DNA from: Zanthoxylum bungeanum
Lineage: Eukaryota > Streptophyta > Magnoliopsida > Sapindales > Rutaceae
NCBI GenBank assembly: GCA_019454045.1
Contig: SKCR01041530.1
Location: forward strand, 47,593-111,592
DNA: 64,000 nucleotides
Direction: 5' to 3'
Shown: positions 47,882-59,385 of the stretch, in pieces
Position numbering within the stretch: the first letter of the stretch is position 1
Layout: the number at the start of each line of letters is the position of its first letter
Position numbers and translations under genes: made by a program
Notes under the pieces: model-generated
Database searches by the model: none
Told to the model about the DNA's origin: nothing
The model's input: the letters and a program-made list of their open reading frames with translations, nothing else

Positions 47882-48003
47882 TTTGTGGGTATCGTTGTTA
47901 TAAGCCATCACGAGACTACAACTCGTCCACTAGGGACACCTATGGGTTTAAAGGCTTGTTGCATACGCTAAATGCAACCGTGATCCCTACGAAAATGGCT
48001 TAG
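47882..48003 (+). ncRNA. Conserved multi-hairpin 3' element (A)
   Basis: Matches 27757-27878 and 57455-57577. Stems ACGAG/CTCGT, GTCC/GGGAC and TTGCAT/ATGCAA are all kept, and AAGCC...GGCTT can close around the first two. Confidence 0.55.
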
Positions 48004-48085
48004 CTTAATTTTATTTTAAAGATGTTTACGTTATTTTATCTTGTTGTTTTGCTCGAGGACTAGCAAAATGTTAGGTTTGGGGGTG

Positions 48086-50044
48086 TGATGAGTGGTAAAT
48101 GTATCACTATTTCCCACTCATTTGACCTAATATTTTGTATAGTTTCTTAAGTTTTGTGAATATTTTGATGTGTTTTGTGTTATTTTGTAGATAAATAAAG
48201 TTTCAGGACTCTCTGGAAGTGATTCTGGGCCAAAACAGTGAAAAATGACAAAAAAAGGCAAAATTATAATTTGGCGCGTCGCGACCACTAACGTGCGCCG
48301 CTTCATGCTAAAATGCGCCGTGCCACGTGTCACAATCTGAGAAGTCTGCTAACATGCGCCAAATGCTAACGTGCGCGTGCCACGTGTCAACATCAAAGCA
48401 GATCCGCTAACGTGCGTCGTGCCACATGTCACAATCACATGCTGCCGACAATCGCCATCGTCACATGTCGTCTATGTGTCAACCACGTGGCGTCCAAATC
48501 TTGCCACGTGTCATCCATGTCATCATCAACCAATCATCTTGTGCCACGTGTCACCATCACATGGTGCTGACAATCCACATCGCCACATCAGTACAATCAT
48601 TCAGCTGCTGAGCCGCCTTGCCACGAGACAACAGCGCCGCGTTTGGAGTCGGAAATCACGGCGCGTCGCGACGTGTAAAAGATGGTGCGTCGTGACGCGC
48701 CCCACTTACTCATGCCTATAAATTCAGTCGAATTTTCTGATTTCAAATGTACCTTCCTCTCTGTAATTCCTTGAGAATAATAAGGAGTTTGTATCTAGTT
48801 TATTTAATTTCAGTTTTGTAATTAATTTTATTTATTTTTAATAGTAATTTACTTTCTTTACTTTTTCAGTTTTTACTATTCAGCAATGAGGAGGTAACTT
48901 CCACCTGCTATGGTGAAAGGTAAAGCTTTTATTATTGCTATTTAGATTAATCTCCCTTAATTATAATATAATAATTATTTAAAACTTGACTTAATGAGGA
49001 TACCGCTATATTGGCCGGTTAGTAATTGATATTAAATTGGTTTTAACCTGACTAAACAATGATACCGCCTGGTTGGTCGGTTGGTGATTAATTATTAATT
49101 TGACTTAATCAGTTTACCGCCTATATGGCTGGTTGGTAATATCACACAAGTTAATATATTATATTAAGGGAGATATCTAAAATAGTAGTAATAAAAGTGG
49201 ATCATTTAACCCTATCATTTTCTTTTATTGTACTTTTTCCTTTTTAATTTCTAGCATTTACTTTTCAGCATTTTATTTTATGTCTTTTATTTTAAGTTTT
49301 TACTAGTTATAAATATGTATCGTAACTAAGCCTGTTATCTGGGGTTGTGATGAATACCAATATCACCAGTTTATAATGGGTTATTTTATAGTTTGGGTTA
49401 TATAAAGATTTACTTATTAAGACTTAAGCTTAATGCGTCTTGTTAACTGGCCACTAATAAGATTGATCGGGTAAACTTAAAATAAACTTGACGAAGGAAT
49501 TTTAGGTTTAAGACCCTAGACTTAATAACCCACGATCCTCATTGAGGATAGATAACCATTTAATAGATTTCCTTACATGATAGACATATACATGTTGGGC
49601 GGGGGTAACCACAATTGGAACTTAGTCTTAATGAATCTAGGTAATTTGATTGACATAGACATATGATTTAATTGGGTTACATTGGGTATTTGCATCCGAC
49701 CATCGACAGAGGCTTTTGCAGAATTTCATTTTCCAGATTAGTAAACCAATATATTACACAAACATAAAATTACCACTTCATCTTTAAGAAGATATTGGAA
49801 AGATTCACAACCCTGGATAGTTTAATTAATTTGAATTTTCCTCAACCAACTTAATCGCCATTTTATTTACTTGTTTTAAATTTAAGTCACCATTCCAATC
49901 AACCAATCAATCCATTAGATACTAGTAATCATTTGACCTCATAAAACTAATAGCTTAGGTATTAAGTCCTCGTGGGATCGATATTTTTTATACTACTTGA
50001 ACGATACATACGTTTGTGTTATATGCGTGTGACAACACCGGTCA
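48086..50044 (+). repeat. 3' LTR of element A
   Basis: 1959 bp, TGATGAGTGG...ACCGGTCA, preceded by purine tract AGGTTTGGGGGTG. TATAAAT is at 48717-48723 with CACGTG motifs at about 48320-48550. The TSD copy GGAAC follows. Confidence 0.93.
48320..48723 (+). promoter_or_regulatory. U3 promoter (A 3' LTR)
   Basis: Several CCACGTGTCA motifs (for example near 48322, 48400 and 48545) upstream of TATAAAT. The open frames at 48371-48721 overlap these and are not genes. Confidence 0.55.
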
Positions 50045-50794
50045 GGAACTGATTTCCGAAGTTATACCACGACCATGTATTTACTAAATCGCAAACACGT
50101 GCAGGATGCCTATGCCCTGTACACAGGACTGATAGATTCTATCTTGATACGCACAGGATATCATGAGCATCAGTTCACACCCAACGAACAGGCGGAGGTC
50201 TGATCATGAATAGATCGGTGACGTGACTGCCATCAAAGTGTGGAGAATAACTCATATATCCACAATGGTATCTCAAGTCGAATGACCAATATGCTCGCTC
50301 AACTCGAGAAGATTCCTATTGATGTTGGTGTACCATCTATTAGGAAATCTTCAGTGAGTCGTTCAATGTTTATCAAATAAATACCTACATGTCTATATGA
50401 ATCTCCCGAGACTCATGGTTCATTGGGATAAACCATCAGACCAAGTCACGATATACGACATGTACTGGTCTCAGTGGATTTACTAACCGACCCGTGTTAG
50501 TAAATCTTGACCAGGAACTTTATTTAAGGATATACAACTTATAGTGATGCTTCCCAATGTCAATTAAAAACTACGTTGTAACTTCGCACTACATTGTAAA
50601 TCCTAGGGTCTTTGTCCAATATACACGTATCACTAAACCAGATTTAGTTTCAATCTAATCATAATTAGATATCTAATTGTAATTAGATCGAATATGTGTA
50701 TAAAAGACAAGAGGTGCTACCATTAAATAAGTAATATTATGGAAAATGGAATTGCTCGTATTCATGAATCGGACATAAATACGATCTGGATTGG
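50045..50794 (-). repeat. LARD-related LTR, minus strand, second part (element G)
   Basis: Continues 11919-13626. In reverse complement it matches LARD LTR text such as the CACCGATCTATTTAGATCAG region, GAGACCAGTACATGTCG and the start region with GGACATAAATACGATC. It stops short of the expected CCAACCCCAACA end at about 50794, where SINE-like sequence begins. Confidence 0.8.
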
Positions 50795-50932
50795 CATTCC
50801 GAGAACCAACCGCCAAACCACCCTTTCCGGGCTTAAGCGGAGCAGGTAAAACCCCCCTCTGTCCAAGACTCTTACAAGAAACGCACTCTATGGATTCGAA
50901 CCCAAGACCTAAAGGTGAGATCATGCGCCATA
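50795..50932 (-). mobile_element. SINE-like fragment
   Basis: In reverse complement it has GGGTTCGAATCC, a Pol III box B of tRNA type, followed by GCGTTTCTTGTAAGAG and GCTCCGCTTAAGCCCGGAAA. A related sequence lies at 63690-63835 on the plus strand. Box A is missing here because element F starts at 50933. Two diverged copies with a tRNA-like box B fit a SINE, but I cannot name the family. Confidence 0.5.
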
Positions 50933-51921
50933 TGACATGCTCAAAAAGTGGTTCTTTACTCCCAAGTATAAGAGTTTCGAAATAATAAAATAACTCGGTA
51001 AGTCCGGGGTAAATCCACAGGGAATAAATTTAGTAAAACAAAATAACAATTCGAGTAAAATACAAATATTGGATTTATTTGAAGTGGTGGAAAATTTAAA
51101 TTGAACTACAACAATAGATTAAAATGCTAGGATTATGAGATCCAGTATTAATATTTCAAATATAGAGAAATCTTACTTTTTATAATATACAAATTGTTAT
51201 TATTACAAAGTTAATTTACTTCAGGAATTAATTATGCTAAAACATATAAAATTAGCCATAAAGGTGGTGATAACATTTTTCTATAACAAGTCCAGTTAGG
51301 TACTAAATTATATCAAAAGTAAAACCAGCCATATAAGCGGTAGCAAAGTTTGTCAATAATTAATCCAGATTTAAATTACTTATTCAGATTACAATTTATA
51401 TATTATAATATAAATAATATTAATCTATATTATCATATTAAGACTTTCACTCTTTACCCCAAAATGATGAAATTAGCTACTCATGATTTGAAGAAAAACA
51501 TGCATAATTTTATTATTGAAGAAAAAAAAATTACAAGAAAGCTTAAAAAAATAAAACATACAAGATACTCTCTCCCAAATTCTACAAGAGAACTTTGAAA
51601 GAAAACATGAAGAAAAATGAGAGGTGAGCAGCTCTATTTATAGTAAAAGTATTCATCTCTCAATTATTAATTACAATTTTCCAAATCAAATACAAACAAC
51701 AAACTTTTACTAATTTCTTTTTTCTTTTTCCTTTTTGACTTTTTTTGATTTTTTTTTTGTTGATAATTTTTCAAACATGATCACAATCCACCTAAAGTGG
51801 ATTATGACATTTCAACTTTTATTTTTTTTATTTTTTTATTTTTTATTTTTTATTTTTTACTCTATTTTCTAATAATTAAGATTACATGCAACACACATTA
51901 ACGTCTTCACCAATTTCGACA
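50933..51921 (-). repeat. 3' LTR of element F, truncated
   Basis: Begins TGACATGCTCAAAAAGTGG (in minus reading this is the LTR end) and matches 62302-63270 up to CAATTTCGAC, then stops matching. The missing part (U3 start, purine tract and some 3' leader) was deleted. TATAAATA on the minus strand is at 51642-51635. Confidence 0.8.
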
Positions 51922-52139
51922 ATTCCACTTGGTTGGATTTGTTGTTAGTTTATGTGTAATTGTTTTTTAAAGACACAAAAGAAAATCAACACAAAATAAT
52001 TTTTTTTTACACACAAAATAACAACAAAGCAAAAACAACATAAAAAAACTTTTTTTTGACAAAAAACATCAACACAAAAATAATTTTTTTGAATGAAAAA
52101 TACAGCAACGAAACATAAAAATGAAAATTATCTAATCAA
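51922..52139 (-). other. 3' internal remnant of element F
   Basis: A- and T-rich, non-coding. Read on the minus strand it follows the repeated hairpin and purine tract block and resembles the T-rich text after the same hairpin in A and B. Confidence 0.5.
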
Positions 52140-52995
52140 TTATCCCTCCCCCCAACTAATTTGAGAAATTGTCCCCAATGTCTGAAAAAGAAGAAGTAGA
52201 GTTTAGAAGACATCACCTGGTTAGTGTGGAATTGATAATTGAATCTATGACTATTTAAGAGAAAAAATTATAGATTAAGATTCAAGTCCATTCTACGCTT
52301 CTTGCCATGATCGTAACCAGACCAGTCCAACTTGGAAAGAATGGAGTCGATTGTCCCCTCCCCTCAACTAATTTGAGACATTGTCCCCAATGTCTGAAAA
52401 AGAAGAAGTAGAGTTTAAAAGACATCACATGGTTAGTGTGGAATTGATAATTGAATCTGCGACTATTTAAGAGAAAAAATTACAAATTAAGATTCAAGTC
52501 CATTCTACGATTCTTGTCATGATCGTAACCAGACCAGTCCAACTTGGAAAGAATAGAGTCGATTGTCCCCTCCCCCAACTAATTTGAGACATTGTCCCCA
52601 ATGTCTGAAAAAGAAGAAGTAGAGTTTAGAAGACATCACTTGGTTAGTGTGGAATTGATAATTGAATCTACGACTATTTAAGAGAAAAAATTACAGATTA
52701 AGATTTAAGTTCATTATACGCTTCTTGCCATGATCGTAACCAGACCAGTCCAACTTGGAAAGAATGGAGTCGATTGTCCTATCCCCCCAACTAATTTGAG
52801 ACATTGTCCCCAATGTCTGAAAAAGAAGAATTAGAGTTTAGAAAACATCATCTGGTTAGTGTGGAATTGATAATTGAATCTACGACTTTTTAAAAGAAAA
52901 AATTACAGATTAAGATTCAAGTCCATTCTACGCTTCTTGCCATGATCGTAACCAGACCAGTCTAACTTGGAAAAAATGGAGTCGATTTTTGGTTC
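52140..52995 (-). repeat. 212-bp tandem array, four copies, containing LOG C-terminus, hairpin and purine tract
   Basis: Copies are marked by AACTAATTTGAGA at 52154, 52366, 52577 and 52789, a period of 211-212 bp. Each unit read on the minus strand holds the end of the LOG gene (with GKKRRMDLNL-type tail), the GACATTGGGGACAATGTC hairpin (52800-52817, 52588-52605, 52377-52394, and a mutated one at 52165-52182) and the GGGGGGAGGG purine run. Copies differ by a few substitutions each. Confidence 0.93.
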
Positions 52996-53000
52996 ATAAG

Positions 53001-54157
53001 TGATAAGTGCATGAAAATATACTTTAAACATCGCTAACTTGGCTTAATTATCATAGATTTAATCTTAATTAGAGTTTATTTTGTGCTTTATTAATATGAA
53101 GCATTGGAACATGAATATTGGAGCAATTACACATGTTTCGAGACCTTGCGGACGCATCAGAAGCACACGGGAAGAGCTGAATCGCAGAATTAGAGAAACC
53201 GGAAAACTGGCCATGCATCGTGACGCGCAAATGCACGTCGCGCGCGCGCGCATGCGTATTCCAGGGTTTCATTTAAATTGTGTTTTAACGCAAATCAGGC
53301 CGCCAGGGCTGCTCTATATAAACCCAAGCTCGTCCATAACCCTAGAGGAGGGGAAAATGAGGAGAAAAACAAGAGAGAAACACACAACAAAGAGCAACGA
53401 ACACAAAATCAAGGGAGGAGAACGAAAAACTTCAAGGACAACTTGATGTCTCTCCGATCTATCAAGGTGTATCTCTTTCTTCCATGGAGAGCTAATCTCA
53501 TAGGCAAAGCTAAGGATGAACTTTTGTATTTAAATTCTTATGTTCATGTTGTTGATTTATAAAGTACCTTTTAATGTTTAATACAATTGATGGTTGTTGT
53601 TCTTTTTTATATTTTACTTATTGAATCCAAAAACTGTATTTTGTCAACTCCCATATAGATCCAGTCATGCTTCTTCTATGTGTGATTTGCGAACCCAGTT
53701 GTGACTGGTAAAGTTATTTTATGTGTTGGTCTTCTGCTGCAGTATTGTCTGAGGGTATATTGTCGACGTTAGATAGCTCGTAATGATAAATTTTATGTGC
53801 TGTTAACATAGAGAAAATAATCATTGATTACCTTAGAATTTAATATGCGTAGAATTGAATATCTTCTGATTGTTGGTTTGGGATGTGAAACCTTCAATTG
53901 AGTAATAACAGGAATCAATAACTGAATATAGGAATTTGATACAAGAGGGATTCTTGATTCTTTGATGTCTATCTCTATTGATATCTTTTAATTATTTTTA
54001 TTAATCTTTACTTTAATTACCAATTCAATCTTTTTCTTTAAATAAGTTATTGTTAAACGTTTTTGCTTAAGTGAATTAGTTCCTTGTAACTATCTCTCTG
54101 AGGAATCGACACCCCAACTATATTGCGATAGCCGCAAGTACTTTTTGGGCGTAATCA
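53001..54157 (+). repeat. 5' LTR of element E
   Basis: 1157 bp, with TATATAAA at 53315-53322 and a CG alternating run (GTCGCGCGCGCGC near 53238). Open frames at 53081-53446 and 53278-53562 lie in the LTR. Confidence 0.92.
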
Positions 54158-54162
54158 AAATT

Positions 54163-54180
54163 TGGCGTCTTTGCCGGGGA
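54163..54180 (+). other. primer-binding site of element E
   Basis: TGGCGTCTTTGCCGGGGA, two bases from the A/B site and five bases after the LTR. Confidence 0.8.
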
Positions 54181-54401
54181 GACGGTTTATAAGCAAAAGG
54201 AGCAGGTTTGCTTGGTCAAACACGAAGCGGTAACTTCTTCCATCTTATTTTTTTAGTTATTATTATTTTTTATTATTTGCTTATTTATTTTATTTTATTT
54301 TAGTTTTAGTTTTAGTTAGATTTTAATTTTTAGTTTACTCTTTTTATTTATTTATTTATTTTTGTTTATTTTTCTTTCTTGTTTTATTTGAGTTTAATTG
54401 C

Positions 54402-56176
54402 ATGCCTAGACTTAGGGATCGGTCGGGTAGATTTTCTAGAATAGAACAGGAAGCTTCAAGTTCAGATTCAGAACACATATTTGAAAATCTTTCTCATACA
54501 CCATCCGCGTCTAGCGCACATAATATGAGTGAATACGAGAGACCACCCATGAGGACTATTGAAGAGTACCTCACCCCAACTCGCACAGCTACACCTTCGT
54601 GCATAATGTTTCCTCCTAATGCACCACACATAGATTTTAAACATGGGATGATACAGTATCTCCCAACTTTTCACGGTTTAGAGAGCGAAAATCCTTATGT
54701 GCACATTAGAGAGTTTGAAGAGGTAGTAGCAACCTTCCATGACCGATTTGGAACCACTGACATAATTAGACTTAAGTTCTTCCCCTTTGCCCTTAAAGAT
54801 AGAGCTAAGAGATGGTTGTATTCTTTAAGACCTATGTCAATAGGAACATGGGGTGAGATGACACATGCGTTCTTTAATAAATATTTCCCACATCATAAGA
54901 AGAATGCCTTGAAACCTTCTCCCAAATAGACAGTGAGACCCTTTATCAAACATGGGAGAGGTTTAAGGAGATGTTAGTGAGTTCTCCTCACCACGGATAT
55001 GAGAGTTGGCGCGTAGTGAGCTATTTCTATGATGGACTAACCCCTAGAGAGTGCCAATTCGTGGAGACAATGTGCAGTGGTGAGTTTATACGGGAGGACC
55101 TTGATGAGGCATTTGAGTACTTAGATGACCTGGTTGAAAAATCTCATACTTGGACTGGACCTAATGCCATAGATAACACGGATAGAACATATCATACTCC
55201 TTCTAGTAGAGGCATACACCATTATAGGGAAGAAGATAGTCTTAGGGCACATGTTGAGCTATTAACTAGACAGATAAGAGCCTTACAAGCCAGAGATAGC
55301 AAGATCAAGCATTCAGTCACCCACCTAGAACCCTAAGAGTGTCTGGTATATGGTGAGATGAGAGGGACATATGAAGAACAATGTAATGCATTAGGGACAT
55401 ACCGGAAGCCTTATACACCATAACCAGATACCTATAAACCTAGTTGGAGGAACCATCCCAATCTTAGTTAGAGACATGAGTCTCATCAGCCTATTCAAGC
55501 ACCATCACCTAGAGATTACAGTGCTCCTCAGTATCACACACCTACTATTCCTAAGAATTCTTTAGAGGATACTGTACAATCATTTATGGAGGCCCAGAAA
55601 GCAATTGTGGAAGCCCAGAACAAAACCAACCAAAGGTTTGAATCACTGATAGCTCAAGTAGCTGAAGATAATAGGGAGATTAAGAGTCAGATCTCTAAGT
55701 TAACTAATGTCCTGAGTGTGCATGAACAAGGAAAATTTCCATCTCAGGCTCAACCAAATCCACAAGGGCAACACATGGCACAGGCTGATCATGAGGGAAC
55801 CAATTTAAAAGGTGTCAATGTTATATTCACTAGGAGTAGTAAGGAGGTGGGCGTGCAGAACACTTCCAACAATATAAATGACCCTAAGGATAATAGTGCT
55901 AACACGTCTCAGGAAGGACAAGTGCCACATTTCTCAGTTAGAGTACCATTTCCTCAAGCACTTAACATTTTTCATGTCGAGAAACAACCACATGGTGATG
56001 ATGAGTGTCATTACTCATACATGCTAGAAATAGTCCTGCTGGAAACAGCTTCTTTACACCATGAATCAAATCCTCCTGAAGTGAAAGTGACCCCAAAGAA
56101 TCGAAAAAAGAGGAAAAGGAAAATTAGGGCTCAATTACAGATGATACCTGGGAGATTAAAAATGAGATTGAGCTAA
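54402..56176 (+). pseudogene. Element E gag
   Basis: The ATG at 54402 opens MPRLRDRSGRFSRIEQEASS. The capsid N-terminal signature of Athila gag is clear (FPPNAPHIDFKHGMIQYLP, FHGLESENPYVHIREFEE, LKDRAKRWLYSL). A frameshift at about 54905 moves the rest into another frame: WERFKEMLVSSPHHGYESW, YFYDGLTPRECQFVETMC and YLDDLVEKS. The zinc-knuckle site reads CLVYGEM...YEEQC with one cysteine changed to tyrosine. Further stops lie at 55336, 55424 and 55470. The 196 codons at 55586-56176 form a coiled coil (AQNKTNQRFESLIAQVAED) and a lysine-rich end. Confidence 0.85.
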
Positions 56177-57664
56177 CTTTTCCTTATGTGCAGTACCAAA
56201 TTTCAGCCATCAGACCTTGGGGGATCAATGGATAAACTTCTGTGGCTAGACAAAAATTCTCTCACATACCTTCATCAATTCGCTAGATGGAAGCCACCAT
56301 GACAATCTGAGTGGTTACATCTGGCTGAAAACGTTAAACTTAGTGCTAGCGGGGAGGCAACCTTTGCATATGCATTTATTTATTTTATTAATTTTATTTA
56401 TTTATTTTATTTATTTATTGCGGTTTTATTTTATTGTGTGCTAATGGCATGTTTATTTTTTATTTTGTTTGCATGAGTATTTATGCAAGTCTTAGAAAAG
56501 CCTACACAACCCCCAACCAGCAGGAACCTGATCAACTCCGCGCCTGGTAGTGTTGTTCCTTATCATTTTTCTTTTTCTTTATCTTTATCTTACATTGAGG
56601 ACAATGCAAGCTTTAAGTATGGGGGTGTATGCATGTGCATGATGTTACCTGTTATAAAAAAATTATTTTATTTTGTTTGTTTTTAGTCCTTAATAGTTAA
56701 GCATAAGTCTTATGATTATATTGTTTTTTTTATGGTGAAAACTTAGAAACGATAAGTTCTTTAATGTGCTTTTATCTGATACATTGAGTAATTGATCTAG
56801 GTTAAACTCGTAAGCACTTAATTATTGGTTTTTAGCAGTGAAAGCCTATGTAGTTGGCAAAGTGACTAGTTGACGAAATTACATGTCGATGAATGACTGT
56901 TTGCCTAGATGTATATCATGATTTACTAGTGTTATGATGTGTGGTACGGTTAAAAATAAAAAGAAAAAGTCTCTAAAGAAATAAATTAAACCACCTATAA
57001 TCGATAAGTGTGAAGCTATCTATAGGCGAGTATTAGGACCACCATGAGGAGAAATGCTACCTTAAAGGGTTGGTGTGTTGAAAGAAGAAAAAGTTGGAAA
57101 AAAAAATGAAACAAAAAGAGACAAGAAAATGAAAAAGAAAATCATATCGTACTGAGCACAGAAAGGCAATTACAGAGCTTAATTGAGATATCTAGGTTGG
57201 TTTGACCCATCGATCCTAATTTTTAAACGAAATCATTGAGTTGGCTTACCTAGGAATCAAGCTGTGAATAAGCCTTTACACACACACACTGTGAGTCTGG
57301 CTTACATAATTTATTCAAGGACTTGAATTTGAGTTACATTGAGTACTTTGAAGGTTCTCTAGTTTCATTACTAGGCATTCTTTGAGGACAACAATATGCG
57401 TAACTATTGAGACTACTTTATATTGTTTTTGTATTTTTATATGTTTTGAATGACGTTTGTGGGTGTCGTCATTGTAAGCCCTCACGAGACTATAACTCGT
57501 CCACTAGGGACACCTAGGGGTTCAAAGGCTTGTTGCATATGCTAAATGCAATCGTGATCCCTACGAAAGTGGCTTAGATAGTTTTTATTTATTTATTCAG
57601 TTTAGTTTTTATTTTCTTTTACGCTTGAATTCCTAGAGACTAGCAATAAGCTGGTTTGGGGTTG
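56177..57664 (+). other. 3' region of element E with hairpin and multi-hairpin element
   Basis: Non-coding. The hairpin CATTGAGGACAATG is at 56593-56606, followed by TATGGGGGTG. The conserved multi-hairpin block is at 57455-57577. A purine-rich tract, TGGTTTGGGGTTG, abuts the 3' LTR. The short frame at 56483-56686 has no recognisable content. Confidence 0.7.
57455..57577 (+). ncRNA. Conserved multi-hairpin 3' element (E)
   Basis: Nearly the same sequence as in A and B, although LTRs and gag of E are very different. Stems ACGAG/CTCGT, GTCC/GGGAC and TTGCAT/ATGCAA are present, and the differences fall mainly in loops or between stems. Confidence 0.58.
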
Positions 57665-58825
57665 TGATAAGTGCATGAAAATATATTTTAAACATCGCTA
57701 ACTCAGCTTAATTATCAAATGTTTAATCTTAATTAGAGTTTATTTTGTGTTTTGTTGTTAGGAAGCATTGGAAGATGAATATTGGAGCAATTACACATGT
57801 TTCGGGACCTTGCGGACGCATCGGAAGCACACGGGAAGAGCTAAATCGCAGAATTGAAGAAATTAGAAAACTTGCCACACATCGCGACGCGCAAAGGCCA
57901 CGCATCGTGACGCGCATGCGTATTCTAAGGTTTCATTTAAACTGTGTTTTAACACAAATCAGGCCGCCAGGGCTGCTCTATATAAACCCAAGATCGTCCA
58001 TAACCCTATAGGAGGGGAAAATGAGGAGAAAAACACAAGAGAGAAACACACAATAAAAAGCCACGAACACAAAATCAATGGGGAGTAGAACGAAGAACTT
58101 CAAGGAAAACATGACGTCTCTCCGATCTATCAAGGTTGTATATCTTTATTTAATGGAGAGCTAATCTCTTAGGCAAAGCTAAGGATGAATTTTATATTTA
58201 AATTCGTATGTTCATGTTGTTGATTCATAAAGTATCTTTTAATGTTTAATATAATTGATGATTGTTGTTCTTTATTATCTTTCGCCTATTGAATCCAGAA
58301 ACTGTGTTTTGTCAACTCCCATATAGATCTAGTCATGCTTCTTCTATGTGTGATTTGTGAACCCAGTTGTGACTGGTAAAGTTTTTTTATGTGTTGATCT
58401 TCTGCTGCAATATTGCCTGAGGGTATATTGTCGACGTTAGATAGCTCGTAATGATAACTTTTGTTTGTTGTTAACATAGAGAAAATAATCATTGATTACC
58501 TTATAATTTAATATGAGTAGAATTGAATATCTTCCGATTATTGGTTTGGGATGTGAAACCTTCAATTGAGTAATAACAGGAATCAATAACTGAATATATG
58601 AATTTGATACAAGAGGGATTCTCGATGCTTTGATGCCTCTCTCTATTGATATCTTTTAATTATTTTTATTAATCTTTACTTTAATTACCAATTCAATCTT
58701 TTTCTTTAAATAAGTTATTGCTAAACGTTTTTGCTTAAGTGAATTAGTTCATTGTAACCATCTCTCTGAGGAATTGACACCCCAACTATACTGCGATAGC
58801 CGCAAGTACTTTTTGGGCATAATCA
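57665..58825 (+). repeat. 3' LTR of element E
   Basis: 1161 bp, partner of 53001-54157, with TATATAAA at 57979-57986. The LOG gene of F resumes right after the TSD at 58831. Confidence 0.92.
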
Positions 58826-59385
58826 ATGAGCTAAGAGTTGGTCAATTAAAGTATCAGCTTTTCTTGCAGTTAGGAAGATATCTTTTACTGATTTTAAAAT
58901 AAACCCATTTCTTTTGGTATCTTCAAGAAATACAAAAAGAAAATCGAAAAATCCATCAACATTAAGAAGTCCAATGGGTTTTTGGTGAATGTTCAAGTTA
59001 GCCAATGACGCAACTGTGAATATTTCTTCCAACGTGCCAAGCCCACCTGGTAAAGCAATAAAAGCGTCAGCATGATTGATCATTTCAGTAAGTCTTTCAG
59101 ACATACCTGAGACAATACATTCTTCTCCATTTGATTTTCCGATGAGGTTTTCGTCTGCCTGAGGTTTTGGAATGATCCCCAAAACTTGACTGCCACCTTC
59201 TTGCACGGCCTTTGAAACACATCCCATCAATCCAAGATTTCCACTACCACATACTAAGTGCATGTTTCTTTCCGCCATAACTCTACCCAATTCCTTTGCA
59301 GCCTCAAAAAAGTTTGGTTTAGTTCCAGAGTTAGTTCCACAAAATACGAAAAATTAATGACTTGTCTTCTTGAAGTTGTTTCCAT

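Larger units (their letters stand above)
13627..50044 (+). mobile_element. Element A: Athila-like Ty3/gypsy retrotransposon, heavily nested
   Basis: The outer LTRs (13627-15608 and 48086-50044) match each other better than any other pair, and the insertion is bordered by GGAAT (13622-13626) and GGAAC (50045-50049), a 5-bp TSD with one change. The related LARD LTR shows GGAAC is original. Without nested inserts the order is LTR, primer site, gag, protease, RT, RNase H, integrase, accessory ORF, LOG-like gene, purine tract, LTR. Inserts are B with the duplicated LTR block (15897-29939) and D (32871-43030). There is no chromodomain. The primer site type and the 3' accessory ORFs fit the Athila lineage. 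Confidence 0.9.
53001..58825 (+). mobile_element. Element E: Athila-like, gag-bearing, pol-deleted
   Basis: LTRs 53001-54157 and 57665-58825 start TGATAAGTGC and end TAATCA. The flanks ATAAG (52996-53000) and ATGAG (58826-58830) are a 5-bp TSD with one change, and the reading frame of the LOG gene of F shows ATGAG is original. The primer site is TGGCGTCTTTGCCGGGGA. The gag is broken and almost no pol follows. Near 56305-56370 the text resumes with CTGGCTGAAAACGTTAAACT and GGGGAGGCAACC, shared with the stretch after integrase in A and B. Confidence 0.9.
52903..59385 (-). pseudogene. LOG-like cytokinin-activating enzyme gene captured by element F, split by element E
   Basis: The ATG at 59385 opens METTSRRQVINF. 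A 1-base indel near 59350 shifts the frame just before FCGT. The main block then reads from 59290 (MGRVMAERNMHLVCGSG), with NLGLMG, QVLGIIPKP, SERLTEMINHADAFIALPGG and GLGTLEE, so the catalytic PGGxGTxxE motif is intact here. It continues to LIDQLLAH, where element E interrupts (53001-58825, TSD ATAAG/ATGAG). The C-terminus, EPKIDSIFSKLDWSGYD and GKKRRMDLNLNL, follows at 53000-52906 with TAA at 52905-52903. The GGG motif is changed to CGSG. No introns are seen. Confidence 0.9.

Noticed and set aside
52140..52175. Purine tract of F next to an LTR start at 52138 (plus-strand CA at 52137-52138).
   Set aside because: The same G-rich run follows the hairpin well inside A and B, and LTR homology to the 5' copy ends at 51921, so this is an internal tract and the true tract was deleted.
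56483..56686. Short frame in the 3' region of E, considered as an env-like ORF.
   Set aside because: Only 67 codons, overlaps the conserved non-coding hairpin, with no conserved counterpart in A, B or F.
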